This document shows positions 53,181 to 63,404 of a stretch of DNA of 64,000 nt, piece by piece. The number at the start of each line of letters is the position of its first letter. Positions within the stretch are counted from its first letter, which is position 1. The DNA comes from Miltochrista miniata (lineage: Eukaryota; Arthropoda; Insecta; Lepidoptera; Erebidae), in assembly GCA_933228765.1 (NCBI GenBank), contig OW121757.1, positions 10,550,001 through 10,614,000 on the forward strand. The letters are read 5' to 3'. The translations under genes were made by a program, and so were the position numbers. Under the pieces are notes generated by a model. That model worked only from the letters and a program-made list of their open reading frames with translations. It did no database searches and was not told the DNA's origin.

Positions 53181-53449
53181 TAAGCAACCCTCCCTCCCAA
53201 CTAACCCTTACAAGAAATTGTAATATATGAATCTCAACTTAATGAGCGCTAACACAACTATCGAAAACACGAAACAGTCAGAACTACCCGACAAAAAAAA
53301 AAAAAAAAAAAAAATCTATACCCTCAAATACAGTGCAGAGTGGTGAGAACTATGCGTTACTACAAGTAAAAATAATATACTAATCTTTTCGGACGAAATG
53401 TTCGTATAATTATGATAGAACTTCACTTATGAAAGTTCGTTTAATCATC

Positions 53450-54084
53450 AAGAATACGATATAATCCTTATTTACTTCTAAAGGTGAGAATTTGTGCCAA
53501 AGCTATCGTATCGTTCTAAATGAAATTAAACCTTAATCTGAAGTGCGCTCCACCCTGGCAATGGCGGCCTACAGGGTGTAATTTGTGAAGGAATTTAATA
53601 TTGCCCCGACACCGCTTGGTGCATTCCATCGCACAAGCGGGACCATTAATTCAGAGACGTGTGGAAAATTCTGATCCGTTCACGTTCTGGAAGACAGACT
53701 AGTGTTTCAAACGGATTTGCTTGACTTTCCTTCTTTATCGTATTAGTCAAAGAACAAGAAGTTCAGGAAAATCGAATCTTGCAGTTTTATCTCACAAGAA
53801 CTTCAAGACTGGAATCTCGCTTTTTTTAATACGTAATTAGGAACCTAGTCGTATGCCTTTGATAAATAGCTCCATAAAAGGAAAATATTCTTAGATTTTA
53901 TGGTTAAGTACTTAATAATCGCAATTGCAACAGTAAAGTTCATGCTTCAATAAAATGTTAATTAGTTAATCCATAACTAATTGTTAAAATGCATGTTCCC
54001 TCTATAAAATAAAATATTAGTCAATAAAAAATAAGTAAGTACCTACTACCTACTAGGTATTTTTCAGCCTTTTATCATCTAGTC
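53450..54084. other. Unassigned DNA between DIRS and foldback element
   Basis: Includes gcgctccaccctggcaatgg near 53545, which may be a relic of another repeat. AT-rich otherwise, no gene. Confidence 0.3.
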
Positions 54085-54597
54085 TAAGAGCCAGCGGCCC
54101 CCAGGCATTCGGTAAAGTATAAAAGCTGTAAGTTTCTCAATGTATATCCCCAACACAGGTAAGAACGAACCCCGTCTATGAAACTTAGGTCGCGGTGGCT
54201 TTCGCAGGTATCAGGTAGTAAAAGTGTGTAAAATTGTGTGTTAAATTTGTTAAAGTATAAAACTCAGTTTTTACATATTTTACTTATAATAATCCTAAAA
54301 GTCACCTTGTCGAAAGCCAGACACTTCGTACGGTTGCAACCCTCTGCCAGACACCCTTAAAGTATATTTCATTATTACTATACTTACGGTATAGTATAAA
54401 AGCTGCAATTTATATATGTTATTTGGAGAACTATCAAATGATGTTTTCTCAATAGCCAGACAGTTTCAGTAGTTCCTTAAAAAGTTACAGTCTAATGTAG
54501 GTGCGAGCGCGAGGGATATTATGTGTCAGCGGGTGCGAGTGAAATACCGCGTTCGGTCCACTGCGACGTTTTATTGCGCATCAGCTGTCATTAATAG

Positions 54598-54832
54598 TGT
54601 ACTAGATGATGCGCGCGGCTTCGCCCGCGTGAAAATCGTTACCCGTTCCCGCTTCCCGTGGGAACATTTTCCCGGGATGAAAAGTCTATGTGTTATTCCA
54701 GATTATAAGCTATCTCTGTACCAAATTTCAGTCAAATCCGTTCAGCCGTTAGAGCGTGATTGAGTAACAAACATTCAAACATCCAAACATCTTCACAAAC
54801 TTTCACATTTATAATATTAGTAGGAAGTAGGA
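54598..54832 (-). mobile_element. Helitron-like insertion in the left arm
   Basis: actagatgatgcgcgcggc, ttcccgcttcccgtgggaac, caaatttcagtcaaatcc and tttcacatttataatatta is the minus-oriented family of 33117-33335. It interrupts sequence that is continuous in the right arm (around 55615-55630). Confidence 0.75.
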
Positions 54833-54931
54833 TAATGAGAACTATTTTCTAGATTTACTATGAAAATTCACTATGAACAGACAACTACTAAGAATCAACG
54901 AATAAATGTTTAGAAAATTCTTTTATAAAAT

Positions 54932-55262
54932 AAGCAGTAAGCAACATTTACTATGGCCGGATATGGATGGGTGACCACCACGTGGACCACTTTGTGATTT
55001 GTGATATTTATTAACGAGCGTTTCCGTGCTTCTGAAGGCATGATAAGCCGTTGGTCCCGGTTGTCAGTAAAATGATAGTCGTTAAGCCAAATTGAAGGCC
55101 TAATGGGCGGCTTAAAAAATTTCAACTGTGAGTCGTCACAACCTGCGCTCCGGTCGGCAGCGCGTGTGTAGCTCCTCTGGTGTTGCAAACGTCTATAGGC
55201 TACGGTTACCAACCTTCCGGTGGGCCGTAAGCTTGTCTGCCACCTAAGTAGTATAAAAAAAA
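54932..55262 (+). mobile_element. 5S-rRNA-like SINE fused to a gccgtaagcttgtct tail
   Basis: agtaagcaacatttactatggcc, ggatgggtgacc, tttccgtgcttctgaaggc and ccgttggtcccggttgtc are the SINE; from about 55140 the sequence switches to the LINE/SINE tail type of 27430-27515 (tctggtgttgcaaacgtc, gtgggccgtaagcttgtct). Confidence 0.6.
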
Positions 55263-55263
55263 A

Positions 55264-55391
55264 CCTTGGATCCAGCTCTTCACCCAACTGAATCTGAAAC
55301 TGGCGAAGAAGACGATATTGATAACGACCAACCCACAGATTGGAGCAGCGGTGATGAGGACACTCAAGATATCGACGACCACGAGTCATAG
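55264..55391 (+). pseudogene. Acidic C-terminal coding remnant inside the foldback element
   Basis: The frame reads LDPALHPTESETGEEDDIDN, DQPTDWSSGDEDTQDIDDHE and ends S-stop. It is very acidic and looks like the C-terminal tail of a transposase-associated protein; no upstream domain survives. The source family is unknown. Confidence 0.4.
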
Positions 55392-56390
55392 AATATCTTC
55401 GAAATATTTTTCCATTAATTATTGTAGGTATTAGATTAATTATATTATTCCAATAACTATTATTAAAATTATTATTTAAGTATATTATTGGAGTGTTAAT
55501 TTAATGATTCTTAAACACAAAAATTTTATAAAAGAATTTTCTAAACATTTATTCGTTGATTCTTAGTTATTGTACATAGTGAATTTTCATAGTAAATCTA
55601 GAAAATAGTTCTCATTATACACAATAAATGACAGCTGATGTGCAGTAAAACGTCGCAGTGGACCGAACGCGGTATTTCACTCGCACCCGCTGACACATAA
55701 TATCCCTCGCGCTCGCACCTACATTAGACTTTAACTTTTTAAGGAACTACTGAAACTGTCTGGCTATTGAGAAAACATCATTTGATAGTTCTCCAAATAA
55801 CATATATAAATTGCAGCTTTTATACTATACCGTAAGTATAGTAATAATGAAATATACTTTAAGGGTGTCTGGCAGAGGGTTGCAACCGTACGAAGTGTCT
55901 GGCTTTCGACAAGGTGACTTTTAGGATTATTATAAGTAAAATATGTAAAAACTGAGTTTTATACTTTAACAAATTTAACACACAATTTTACACACCTTAA
56001 CTACCTGATACCTGCGAAAGCCACCGCGACCCAAGTTTCGTAGACGGGGTTCGTTGTTATCTGTGTTGGGGACATACATTGAGAAACTTACAGCTTTTAT
56101 ACTTTACCGAATGCCTGGGGGCCGCTAGCTCTTGCTCTAATCGTACTGAAAAGCATAGTAACCTACGACACATTGCTGACACTTTTGTGGTCGACTGTAC
56201 CGAGTGACACCTATAGGTATTTAGATCTCAATATACAGAGCAGCCCTCGGCATTCCAATATGAACCGCAATAAGCACATTAACAGCTCTAGACATAGATA
56301 GAGCCTGCTAGAGACCAGTCATTATCTCTCGGGCTCTCGGAGCTGGCAGACCAGTAACGGATTGTGCGGTAACATGTGCTAGGCAGAACG

Positions 56391-59300
56391 ATGGCTGTAA
56401 AGTGTATCATAACTATTATTTCTCTGTTTGTTTGTTCACATTTATCTTTCTTGGTTATCAAAAATGACGGTAAGTGTACATACTCAATGTTAGTTTGAAA
56501 TGATTTTTTGAAAAAAAAAGTAATGTTTTACTTTTTAAAAATACCTAGGACTTGCACGCAATAAGACGATTGATTGATAACGCATTATGCATCTTAAAAT
56601 CTAAAGATTTTTTTGGATCTTTGTAGAAATCATACGTGACACAAGTCATACTTTGTACATACATACATACATATACTCACGCCTTTATCCCCGAAGGGGT
56701 AGGCAGAGGCCTATACCGGCCCACATTTCACCGTGTACAATTCGGTCCCACGTGACAGGTGGTGAGCCCGTTGCTGTGTTGAAATGGACAGGCGCAGGCT
56801 GTGACGATGACCCACAGTTGATTTTTTTTTTCAAGTCACCCATAAGGCCCTCAACTTAGCTAAACGATTGTCATTTTCCTGACAACCAGGTTTCATTTCG
56901 AGTTTCTTTTCTCTACGTAATGTATCGCTTTGCGAAAGTGTTCCCTTAGTCGCCTCTTACGACACCCTCTGGATGAATTGGGGTTGCGACAATTTATACT
57001 ATTTCTCGTCGCCACCCAGGTTTTTGAATTATTGAAATAAGAACATAAGTAATTACCTATCCTATAGGTAGGCTAGGTAATAAAATAAGTATTTACCCGA
57101 CTGCCGAACCGAAAAAGGGTTATTGAACGGTTTAATTTTTAGACCATTTAATACAATAGAATACAATACAATATGCTTTATTGTACACCATAAACATATT
57201 ACAGGATTACAATATTTTTCTTATGCTATCTTAATTCTTATTTTATTTTATTTAACTACAGTATAAATAAATGGTCGCTGACTTTAACAGATCACCGAGT
57301 GGCCGAAAGCGAATCAGTTTTGGACCCAAATGGCGACATATTACTCGGATGGCAAGTGGATTATAACTTGCGAAAGATACGTTTTCAAATTGTGGTAGCA
57401 GAAAAGGGACCATCATTCAACTGGTTTGCTTTAGGATTCTCCGATAGAGGAAAGTTCAATAATTCAGATGTCTGCTTATTTTGGACGGATTATAGACGAA
57501 GACGACATTTTGAGGTAATAATTATATTTCTTTTATTTTCTATTCTATAGCACATAAGCGTATCGCCTAACTGATGGAAAGTGGTAACGGGACGTAGTCT
57601 ACCGACCGACTTTTGCACGCCCGAGGTGCTACACTAGCTTTGCCAAAATTATTGATTTTATACTTATCGTAATTTTGTGCGCTAACCTTTTCACTAGTTT
57701 GGCTGCAATGACCCTAGTTTGACTGCAATGACCCTAGTTTGGCAGCAATGACCCTAGTTTGGCTGCAATGACCCTAGTTTGACTGCAATGACCCTAGTTT
57801 GGCTGCAATGACCCTAGTTCGACTGCAATGACCCTAGTTTGGCCGCAAAGACCTTGACTAAGGAAAAGGGCGTAGAACCAGATCAAGAACCTACGTTTGA
57901 AATGATGGGAGGTCCGAGTAAATCTGGCAAGTGAAGGACGGAGAGACGTGTGTGGTGTTAGTCGATTCATGGGGTGGGTAAATTTTATATGGTCAGGGCA
58001 GATAGCAATTTTTTTAAGAAATACTACTGTCGACGGCCATCGGGTCTCTGGTACATAATAGAAAACTGCCATTAATTATAATGATAAATCTAGTCATTGT
58101 TGTTCGCTGGTCCCAATCTGAAATATCGTTAAACGTTCCATTTATTAGGTGCATCAATATATTAATTGTAGATTGTTTCCTTTTTTTCAAAAGGATATGC
58201 ACGCTGATGATGACGGCAAACTAATTAGGGACCCTGCCCAGGATTGTGAGGGGTTCTACTTTGATCCCGAGACACAGAGCATAATCTTTGAACGGTATTT
58301 TGATACTTGCGACACCGACGATTATATTATCGAGGTAATTGGTGATGATTTTAATAGCCCAGTCAAATTACGGCGGAGGAGAACTTACCGCCAGTGATCC
58401 CCCAAACGAATCCCGAAGTAAAAATGCTATTTAAAATTCTTTTCAAGATGGCACCTTAGTTGGTGCAGGTTCCTACCTAATTTTATTTGACTGGGCGTTG
58501 AATTATTTATCTATAACGACTCTATTCAGCATTTTCAATTGCTTTCTAAGGTTTTTAAATGTCATATATAGGCACAAAATTTATACTTTCTTTTTAATTT
58601 AATACAGGATGGCACAGTCCACGTAATCTGGGCGTACGGCCTCGACAAATTATTCACATCAAAAGGTCTATGCTTATCCTGTACTCCTCCACAAAGCCAT
58701 GGATTCATTAGAGTGCGCTTGCACACTCCTGTAGGGAACAATAAAGTGGACAAATCCTACAAATTACGTTTAACTAACCAAAACCTTAAAGTACCAAAAG
58801 ACGACACAACATACTGGTGTAAAGTGATTAAGCTACCCGATTTTATTACGAAGAGGACTCACCATGTTGTACAGGTATGAGCTTTCTTAATTTCATAAAT
58901 ACTTACATTATAATAGGCGTCTCGTGGTTAACTATTAAGGTTGCGCTAGTCGCTATTTTGTCCATACAAACTTCTGGAGGGTATTACTCAACTGTTTGAT
59001 ATCCTACATACAAAGTCAAACATTTTACTGTTTTGCCTCATCATAAACTTTATCTGTACCGTTCAAAAAATGAAAATTAAAAAACTATTAAAGAGATAGA
59101 AGTCATTAATTTTTTTGCCAATTTTTAGACAACTTTCTGGGTAAATAAACAATAAAACGAGTACAAAACCTCAAAATCTAAGTCAGAGAGAGTTCAGAAC
59201 ACTTTGTTCTAAGTTGATACATGAAGTACTTTTTTCATAACACCCTTCCTACCAAAGTACCATTGAATGCCTTATCGCGGCTTCTCGCTCTCACTATGCG

Positions 59301-60767
59301 ATTTGAGATGAAACAGCATGCTTATTTGACCGAGTTCGAGCGACCGACTAGCGCCGCCTTAAGGTCTATGCAGATATCGCACTTGGTATTTTAGTAGTTT
59401 AAATGAGGTGAGGAGTTGTGACCCCACGAACAAGTTGGGGTGTGATGGGGCCCTACCGTGGTTAGGACTAGGTACGATACGCTGATTTGAGGTTTTTTTT
59501 TTAACGTGAGGGAAAATCCTTATGGATGTTATGACTCCTACCGACTAAAAAACCTCAAGTAACGCCCAACAGCCTATGGTTGGGAGCCCCGGGTAAGCCC
59601 TCGGAAGGAGGTCCCAGGAGAAGGACTCCCAACAGCTCCACGGCCGCCATTGCGGCCTCGCCCAAGGGGTGGTTCGGGTGCTATCCCGCGTCTTTGGGGG
59701 GTTGCGGGTGTGATCCCGCTTCTAACGGGAGGCGTGCGTGAGTTCCTCACGTCACGCTGCCGTCATGGGCCTGCTTCTGTAAGGACGGTGAGCCGCTCTC
59801 TCACCGTCCTCAGGCCCCCGGTCACGGAGGCCGATAGTCCTCCTTTGATTTGAGGTATTGATTGAAGAATATAGTTTGCTTGTCTTATTTCGAATTCACG
59901 TTACATATTTTAGTACCTAATAATTACGTTTTTTAAACAATCTCGCTAGTAACTAGGTATGGGCCTACCCATTTCAAAGTAACAAAGACATTTGAATACC
60001 TATCATAAACTTACTTTACTTTTCGAAATAGTCAAAGAAGTCATACAATAGTAAATACCTAGTATGTTTTCAGTTCGAGTCAACCATTACCCAAGGCAAT
60101 GAAGGCTTGGTACATCACATGGAAGTCTTCTACTGCGACTCGAAGCCTAACGAGGACATTCCAATGTATGAAGGCAACTGCTTCGCACCGGACAGGCCAG
60201 AGATTACAAAGACTTGTTCAAAGGTGAGGATACCAGCTCAATTGGATATGGAAACTGCATTCAGAAATAGGGAAATTTTGTTATTGCGTATTATTAAAAA
60301 AGATTTTAGTACCTACCTACAATGAAAATATTTTCAAGTCTATTTACCATGTTATCTACTGACTACTATGTTATTTTCATGTTCCAGAAATTTTATTTTT
60401 GTCTATATATTTAGGTAGGTACTAATTTTCTTGGACGAGGAACCTGCTGAACGGATTTTAACTGGATTTATATTTTGTTAAAAAAATTGGTAATTTAAAA
60501 CTTAAAATTGTCGTGTTGATAGTAAAAAATATACCAAAGCTGTTTTAAACTATATCTTGATCAAGGTGTCTTATGATAATAGCCAGAATTGTGTCTTCAA
60601 ATATTAGAACATTCACCGCAAATTTTGGTTTTAGGTAAAAGCTGCATGGGCAATGGGTGCTCCTCCATTCACATATCCGAAAGAAGCAGGCTTACCGCTT
60701 GGAGGGCCGGATGTCAACAAGTATCTGATGTTGGAAGTACATTACAATAACCCTGAAAAAAGGAACG
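56391..60767 (+). CDS. MOXD1: DBH-like copper monooxygenase (MOXD1 type), first six exons; gene continues beyond
   Basis: Exons 56391-56469, 57291-57514, 58194-58334, 58608-58874, 60074-60223 and 60635-60767 (ending in phase 1) join to 331 codons. Residues 1-23 are a hydrophobic signal peptide. A DOMON domain follows (~35-145; GDILLGWQVDYNLRKIRFQI, WFALGFSDRG, CEGFYFDPETQ). The monooxygenase N-domain starts ~185 (KVPKDDTTYWCKVIKL). Two CuH histidines are in GLVHHMEVFYC (H251, H252) and the third in LEVHYNNPEK (H323). In the dopamine beta-monooxygenase family these copper sites hydroxylate a substrate using ascorbate and O2 in the secretory path. The CuM exons (HxH and Met) were not found before 64000, so either the next intron exceeds 3.2 kb or I missed a diverged exon. 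Confidence 0.9.
56660..56895 (-). mobile_element. 5S-rRNA-like SINE, 3' part, minus strand
   Basis: cgcctttatccccgaagggg, cccacatttcacc, aaatggacaggcgcaggc and gacaaccagg are the complement of the SINE body. It lies in MOXD1-like intron 1. Confidence 0.65.
56896..57290. other. MOXD1-like intron 1, remainder
   Basis: 56900-57000 (cttttctctacgtaatgtatcg, gtcgcctcttacgacaccc) continues repeat-like text; the rest is AT-rich. It ends in the exon 2 acceptor actttaacag. Confidence 0.35.
57690..57850 (+). repeat. 20-bp minisatellite (gcaatgaccctagtttg(g/a)ct), about 8 copies
   Basis: tgcaatgaccctagtttg recurs every 20 bp, alternating ggc and gac linkers. It lies in MOXD1-like intron 2. Confidence 0.93.
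58939..59358. mobile_element. 420-bp MITE, TTAA flanks
   Basis: ggttgcgctagtcgctat at 58939 is complemented by gcgaccgactagcgccgcc ending at 59358 (a few mismatches), with TTAA on both sides (58935-58938, 59359-59362). The interior matches 35020-35390 in TRMT2A intron 10. It lies in MOXD1-like intron 4. Confidence 0.8.
59490..59848 (-). mobile_element. R1-like LINE 3' end, minus strand
   Basis: A T run at 59491-59502 (complement of the poly-A), then gtgagggaaaatccttatgg, agcctatggttgggagcccc, cgtgagttcctcacgtcacg and ctcaccgtcctcaggccccc are the complement of 17330-17716. 5'-truncated. Confidence 0.7.
59849..60073. other. MOXD1-like intron 4, 3' part
   Basis: AT-rich, nothing recognised, ends in the acceptor gttttcag. 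Confidence 0.4.
60224..60634. other. MOXD1-like intron 5
   Basis: AT-rich, no repeat named, ends in ggttttag. An ORF that seems to extend exon 5 (to 60325) reads through the donor and is not coding. Confidence 0.45.
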
Positions 60768-61039
60768 GTGAGAGTGTTCTCAATTCTAAGTAGTGAATAA
60801 AATAACTGACGCAACCTTCAACTTCAATGACCATAAACCTATAGCTTCCTATGTTTATGAGCTTACGAGACGAGACTTCTATAATGCAGTTTCCATTGTC
60901 ATTTGACGTAATAGATAATAGGTACCTACTTAGTGTGCCATACTAATAATTTTACGTGAGATGTTTTAAAGGGGAATACGTATCATAATAACACCTTTCT
61001 TTAGATGCAAAAGAAGTTTGAGTTCAAAAAAACGCAGTA

Positions 61040-62035
61040 GGGTCAAGTGTTCAACAATGAAACAGTGGTACACAATAAAACATAGTAATATTTCCAAAAC
61101 GCGACGTTGGCAGTTAGTGCAATATATCGCGTAAGGACACTCAATAGATACCACTGGCGTATTCCAGTTTGCGGCGGCACCGCGTGAGAAAAGACGCGTC
61201 TGCGGCTCATTTTTACTATTTTCGTCAAAAATTGAAGTATTTCTGGCTATCTTTAAAGATTTTTCATTATTTAATGGTTAGGAATATTATATTTTTTATG
61301 ATTATCCTGCATTCTACATGTTTTGTAGATTATTTTGGCATATTTCATTTGTTTCAAAGTTACAATTTTGTGAACATAAATTAAAAGTTAGTTAGATAAA
61401 CCCTAGGTAGTCAACTATGAAACAGTTTAACAATGGACACAATGAAACACTGTTTGATAGATTTTTATTGGTTGATATTGTGAAACCTTATCTATTAAAA
61501 TTTGTTTTAATTTTAAGATGGCGCGTAACAAAGCTGTAAAAAGGACGAGGGGTGTATTGCTTACCAAATGGCAAAAATTAACAATATTCGATATTCTATT
61601 AGCTGGGAAAATGGCTGGAATCGAATGTTTACGGTCTTATAAATCAGGGCATGCATAACTGTCATTAAAAAAGCCTGAAGCATGCGGCATGGCACGTCGT
61701 GCCACTGCATTTAACGTAGAAACGGACTGCTCTTTCTTTAATAACTACCTACATTAAACAAAATTTTAATTAGGCACAGTTTATTTATGGTGTTTCATTG
61801 TTGAATATATGGTGTTTCATTGTGTACGCCTATTTGGACACAATGACACAAATCCCATTTCTTAGTTTTTTTTTCTTTGTCGATTCAAATCACTTTATTT
61901 AAAAAAATCTATAAATGACATTCGATACCCAATCATATTGACTACATGACTGTAAAATTATAGACTTCTATCAGCAAAAACATGAGATGTCCGAGGTTAT
62001 GAACTTTTAGTGTTTCATTGTTGAACACTTGACCC
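61040..62035 (+). mobile_element. TA-flanked DNA transposon (gggtcaagtgttcaacaatg ends), decayed
   Basis: gggtcaagtgttcaacaatg at 61040 is complemented by cattgttgaacacttgaccc ending at 62035, and TA lies outside both ends (61038-61039, 62036-62037). Subterminal copies of acaatgaaacac recur near 61425-61450 and 61790-61850. A short plus-strand frame near 61519-61660 (MARNKAVKRTRGVLLTKWQK) may be the start of a transposase or helix-turn-helix protein. 996 bp; non-autonomous. It lies in the intron after MOXD1-like exon 6. Confidence 0.82.
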
Positions 62036-62037
62036 TA

Positions 62038-62680
62038 CCTCTATCTGCGCCATCTGATTTAATGATATCTCGAAAAGGGATTTTTGTGTGCTGCTCAATA
62101 TGAAATCTTACTTCGTATCTCACTAATTATTTCACTAATATTCTAATGGGTCTCACACGTAACGAGTACGGTGGCGAGACAGTAAAACTATACTAGGCCG
62201 AGAGAGTGGGCACTCGGCCTAGCAAACAAATCGTAGTTCTAGCACGGGCACCCAACTCATACAGATTATCTTTAATAAACAGAAAATATCAAAAGGTGGC
62301 ACTAGTAGTTTCATATTCCGGAATTCAAATTTCAAAATATCTTATTTAGATATATAATGCATGGCAAATTATTTTAAAAAATTAATCATGATATTGGCTG
62401 CTATAGTAGCACATCAAACTCGTTGATTATAGAATAAACGTAGATTGTGTAAAAATTATCTCTCGATAGCGTTTGATTAAGATAAAAGATGGCGCTCATG
62501 TTAATCATTGACATGATTAACATCGCCATCCATCACCAACAGCGCCATCTTTTATCGATGTAAAGAAATTATTATTTCATTAGTTTTTACGAACGGCCAG
62601 TTTACGTTATCGAAACGAGCAAGCGGCAACGGTGGCGGTGATGAACTTAAATATAAAGCGTTGTTTGGCCGATTCTCTCA
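62038..62680. other. Intronic or intergenic AT-rich DNA with two hairpins
   Basis: Holds ctaggccgag... ctcggcctag (62193-62222) and the hairpin listed next. No coding seen. Confidence 0.5.
62481..62556. repeat. 16-bp perfect stem hairpin with inner inverted repeat
   Basis: gataaaagatggcgct (62481-62496) pairs exactly with 62541-62556. Inside, tgttaatca and tgattaaca (62499-62522) form a second stem. It may be a short MITE. Confidence 0.85.
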
Positions 62681-62682
62681 GT

Positions 62683-62765
62683 GGCACTTTAGCTCAGCGG
62701 GTATGCAAGCTGCTCTGAGCGTATATTTTAGTCAATAATTCAGGTTCGAATCCCACTGACTGGAT
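62683..62765 (+). tRNA. tRNA-like sequence (pseudogene or SINE head)
   Basis: ttagctcagcgggtatg suits an A box and ggttcgaatccc a B box, followed by a T-rich tract that could stop pol III. But the T-arm and acceptor stem do not pair well and the middle is long, so a working tRNA is unlikely. Confidence 0.3.
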
Positions 62766-63404
62766 TTCTTTTTGTATTTTTCTTAATTTTTTTTTTACTT
62801 TTTCAAGGTTTACAGGTTACATCTAGGGCAAATAGTCCTACTTATTTCTCGAATTTTATAATCCTTTTTTTTCCTTTTAGAATTGTTTCACGTTATTGTT
62901 ATAAAAAATTAAAGCTGTAATCTATGTGATAATTGTAAGAGAAATATGTTCCTGCGAGATTTTGTACCAGCTTTTATTAGGGTTCCAAAGGGTAAAAACG
63001 TCGGGTCCCTATTGATGAAACTTCCCCATCTGTCTGTCTGTCTGTCCGCCATGACGCTGTATCTCAGGAACCGTTATAACCAGAGAGCTGAAATTTTCAC
63101 AGATGATGTAGGTATTTAGGGTTGCCAACAGTACTTTATAATAAAGTATTGTACTTTATTTCGGGTATTTGTACTGTATACTTTATGAGAACAATAAAGT
63201 ACGCGAAAATACTTTATTTCGCATGATTTGATTTTTCTGGGATTTTGAAAAGTTTCCTCTGAATATTTTTTCGTATAACGGAATGGGCCAAGATCCCCGG
63301 CCGTGGAGCCAGACTTAAGTAATTATAGGAAATAGGTATGAATCTTTTCTCCTGATCTAAGTAAGTACATATTAAGTTTATAGAGTTTACCTGTATGGAC
63401 TTAC
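62766..63404. repeat. Repeat-rich DNA, hairpin near 63130-63230
   Basis: gggttccaaagggtaaaaacg and ctgtctgtctgtctgtccgcc (62975-63060) are common lepidopteran repeat text. 63132-63225 has complementary aataaagta / tactttatt words. No gene. Confidence 0.4.

Larger units (their letters stand above)
47907..53449 (+). mobile_element. DIRS-type tyrosine-recombinase retrotransposon, near complete
   Basis: The left end (47907: aattatacttcacatttcgt) and right end (to 53449: gttcgtttaatcatc) belong to inverted repeats: 47920-48085 pairs with 53245-53395, sharing tcgggtagttctgactg, a long T/A run and gagggtatagat. An internal complementary region at 53055-53180 carries the complement of the left end joined to the complement of the right end (…aatt then gatgattaaacg…), as in DIRS1. 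The three ORFs are gag (48150-50003, spliced), RT/RNase H (~49930-51914) and tyrosine recombinase (51812-52823). There are no LTRs or DDE integrase. The only coding lesions seen are two one-base homopolymer insertions. Length is 5543 bp. DIRS elements integrate via the recombinase without target duplication, and none is seen. Confidence 0.93.
54085..56152. mobile_element. Foldback element with ~520-bp inverted ends
   Basis: agcggcccccaggcattcgg (54092) through aaaacgtcgc-complement text to about 54597 is matched inverted at 55618-56148. Inner pairs follow at 54836-54930 and 55523-55615 (gaactattttctagattta and its complement). The middle carries a 5S-like SINE and a coding remnant (55264-55391). 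A Helitron-like insertion splits the left arm at 54598-54832. The arms are about 95% alike by eye. The target duplication was not resolved. Confidence 0.85.

Noticed and set aside
47907..53449. LTR retrotransposon (gypsy or copia)
   Set aside because: No LTRs, protease or DDE integrase; inverted ends, ICR and a tyrosine recombinase show a DIRS-type element.
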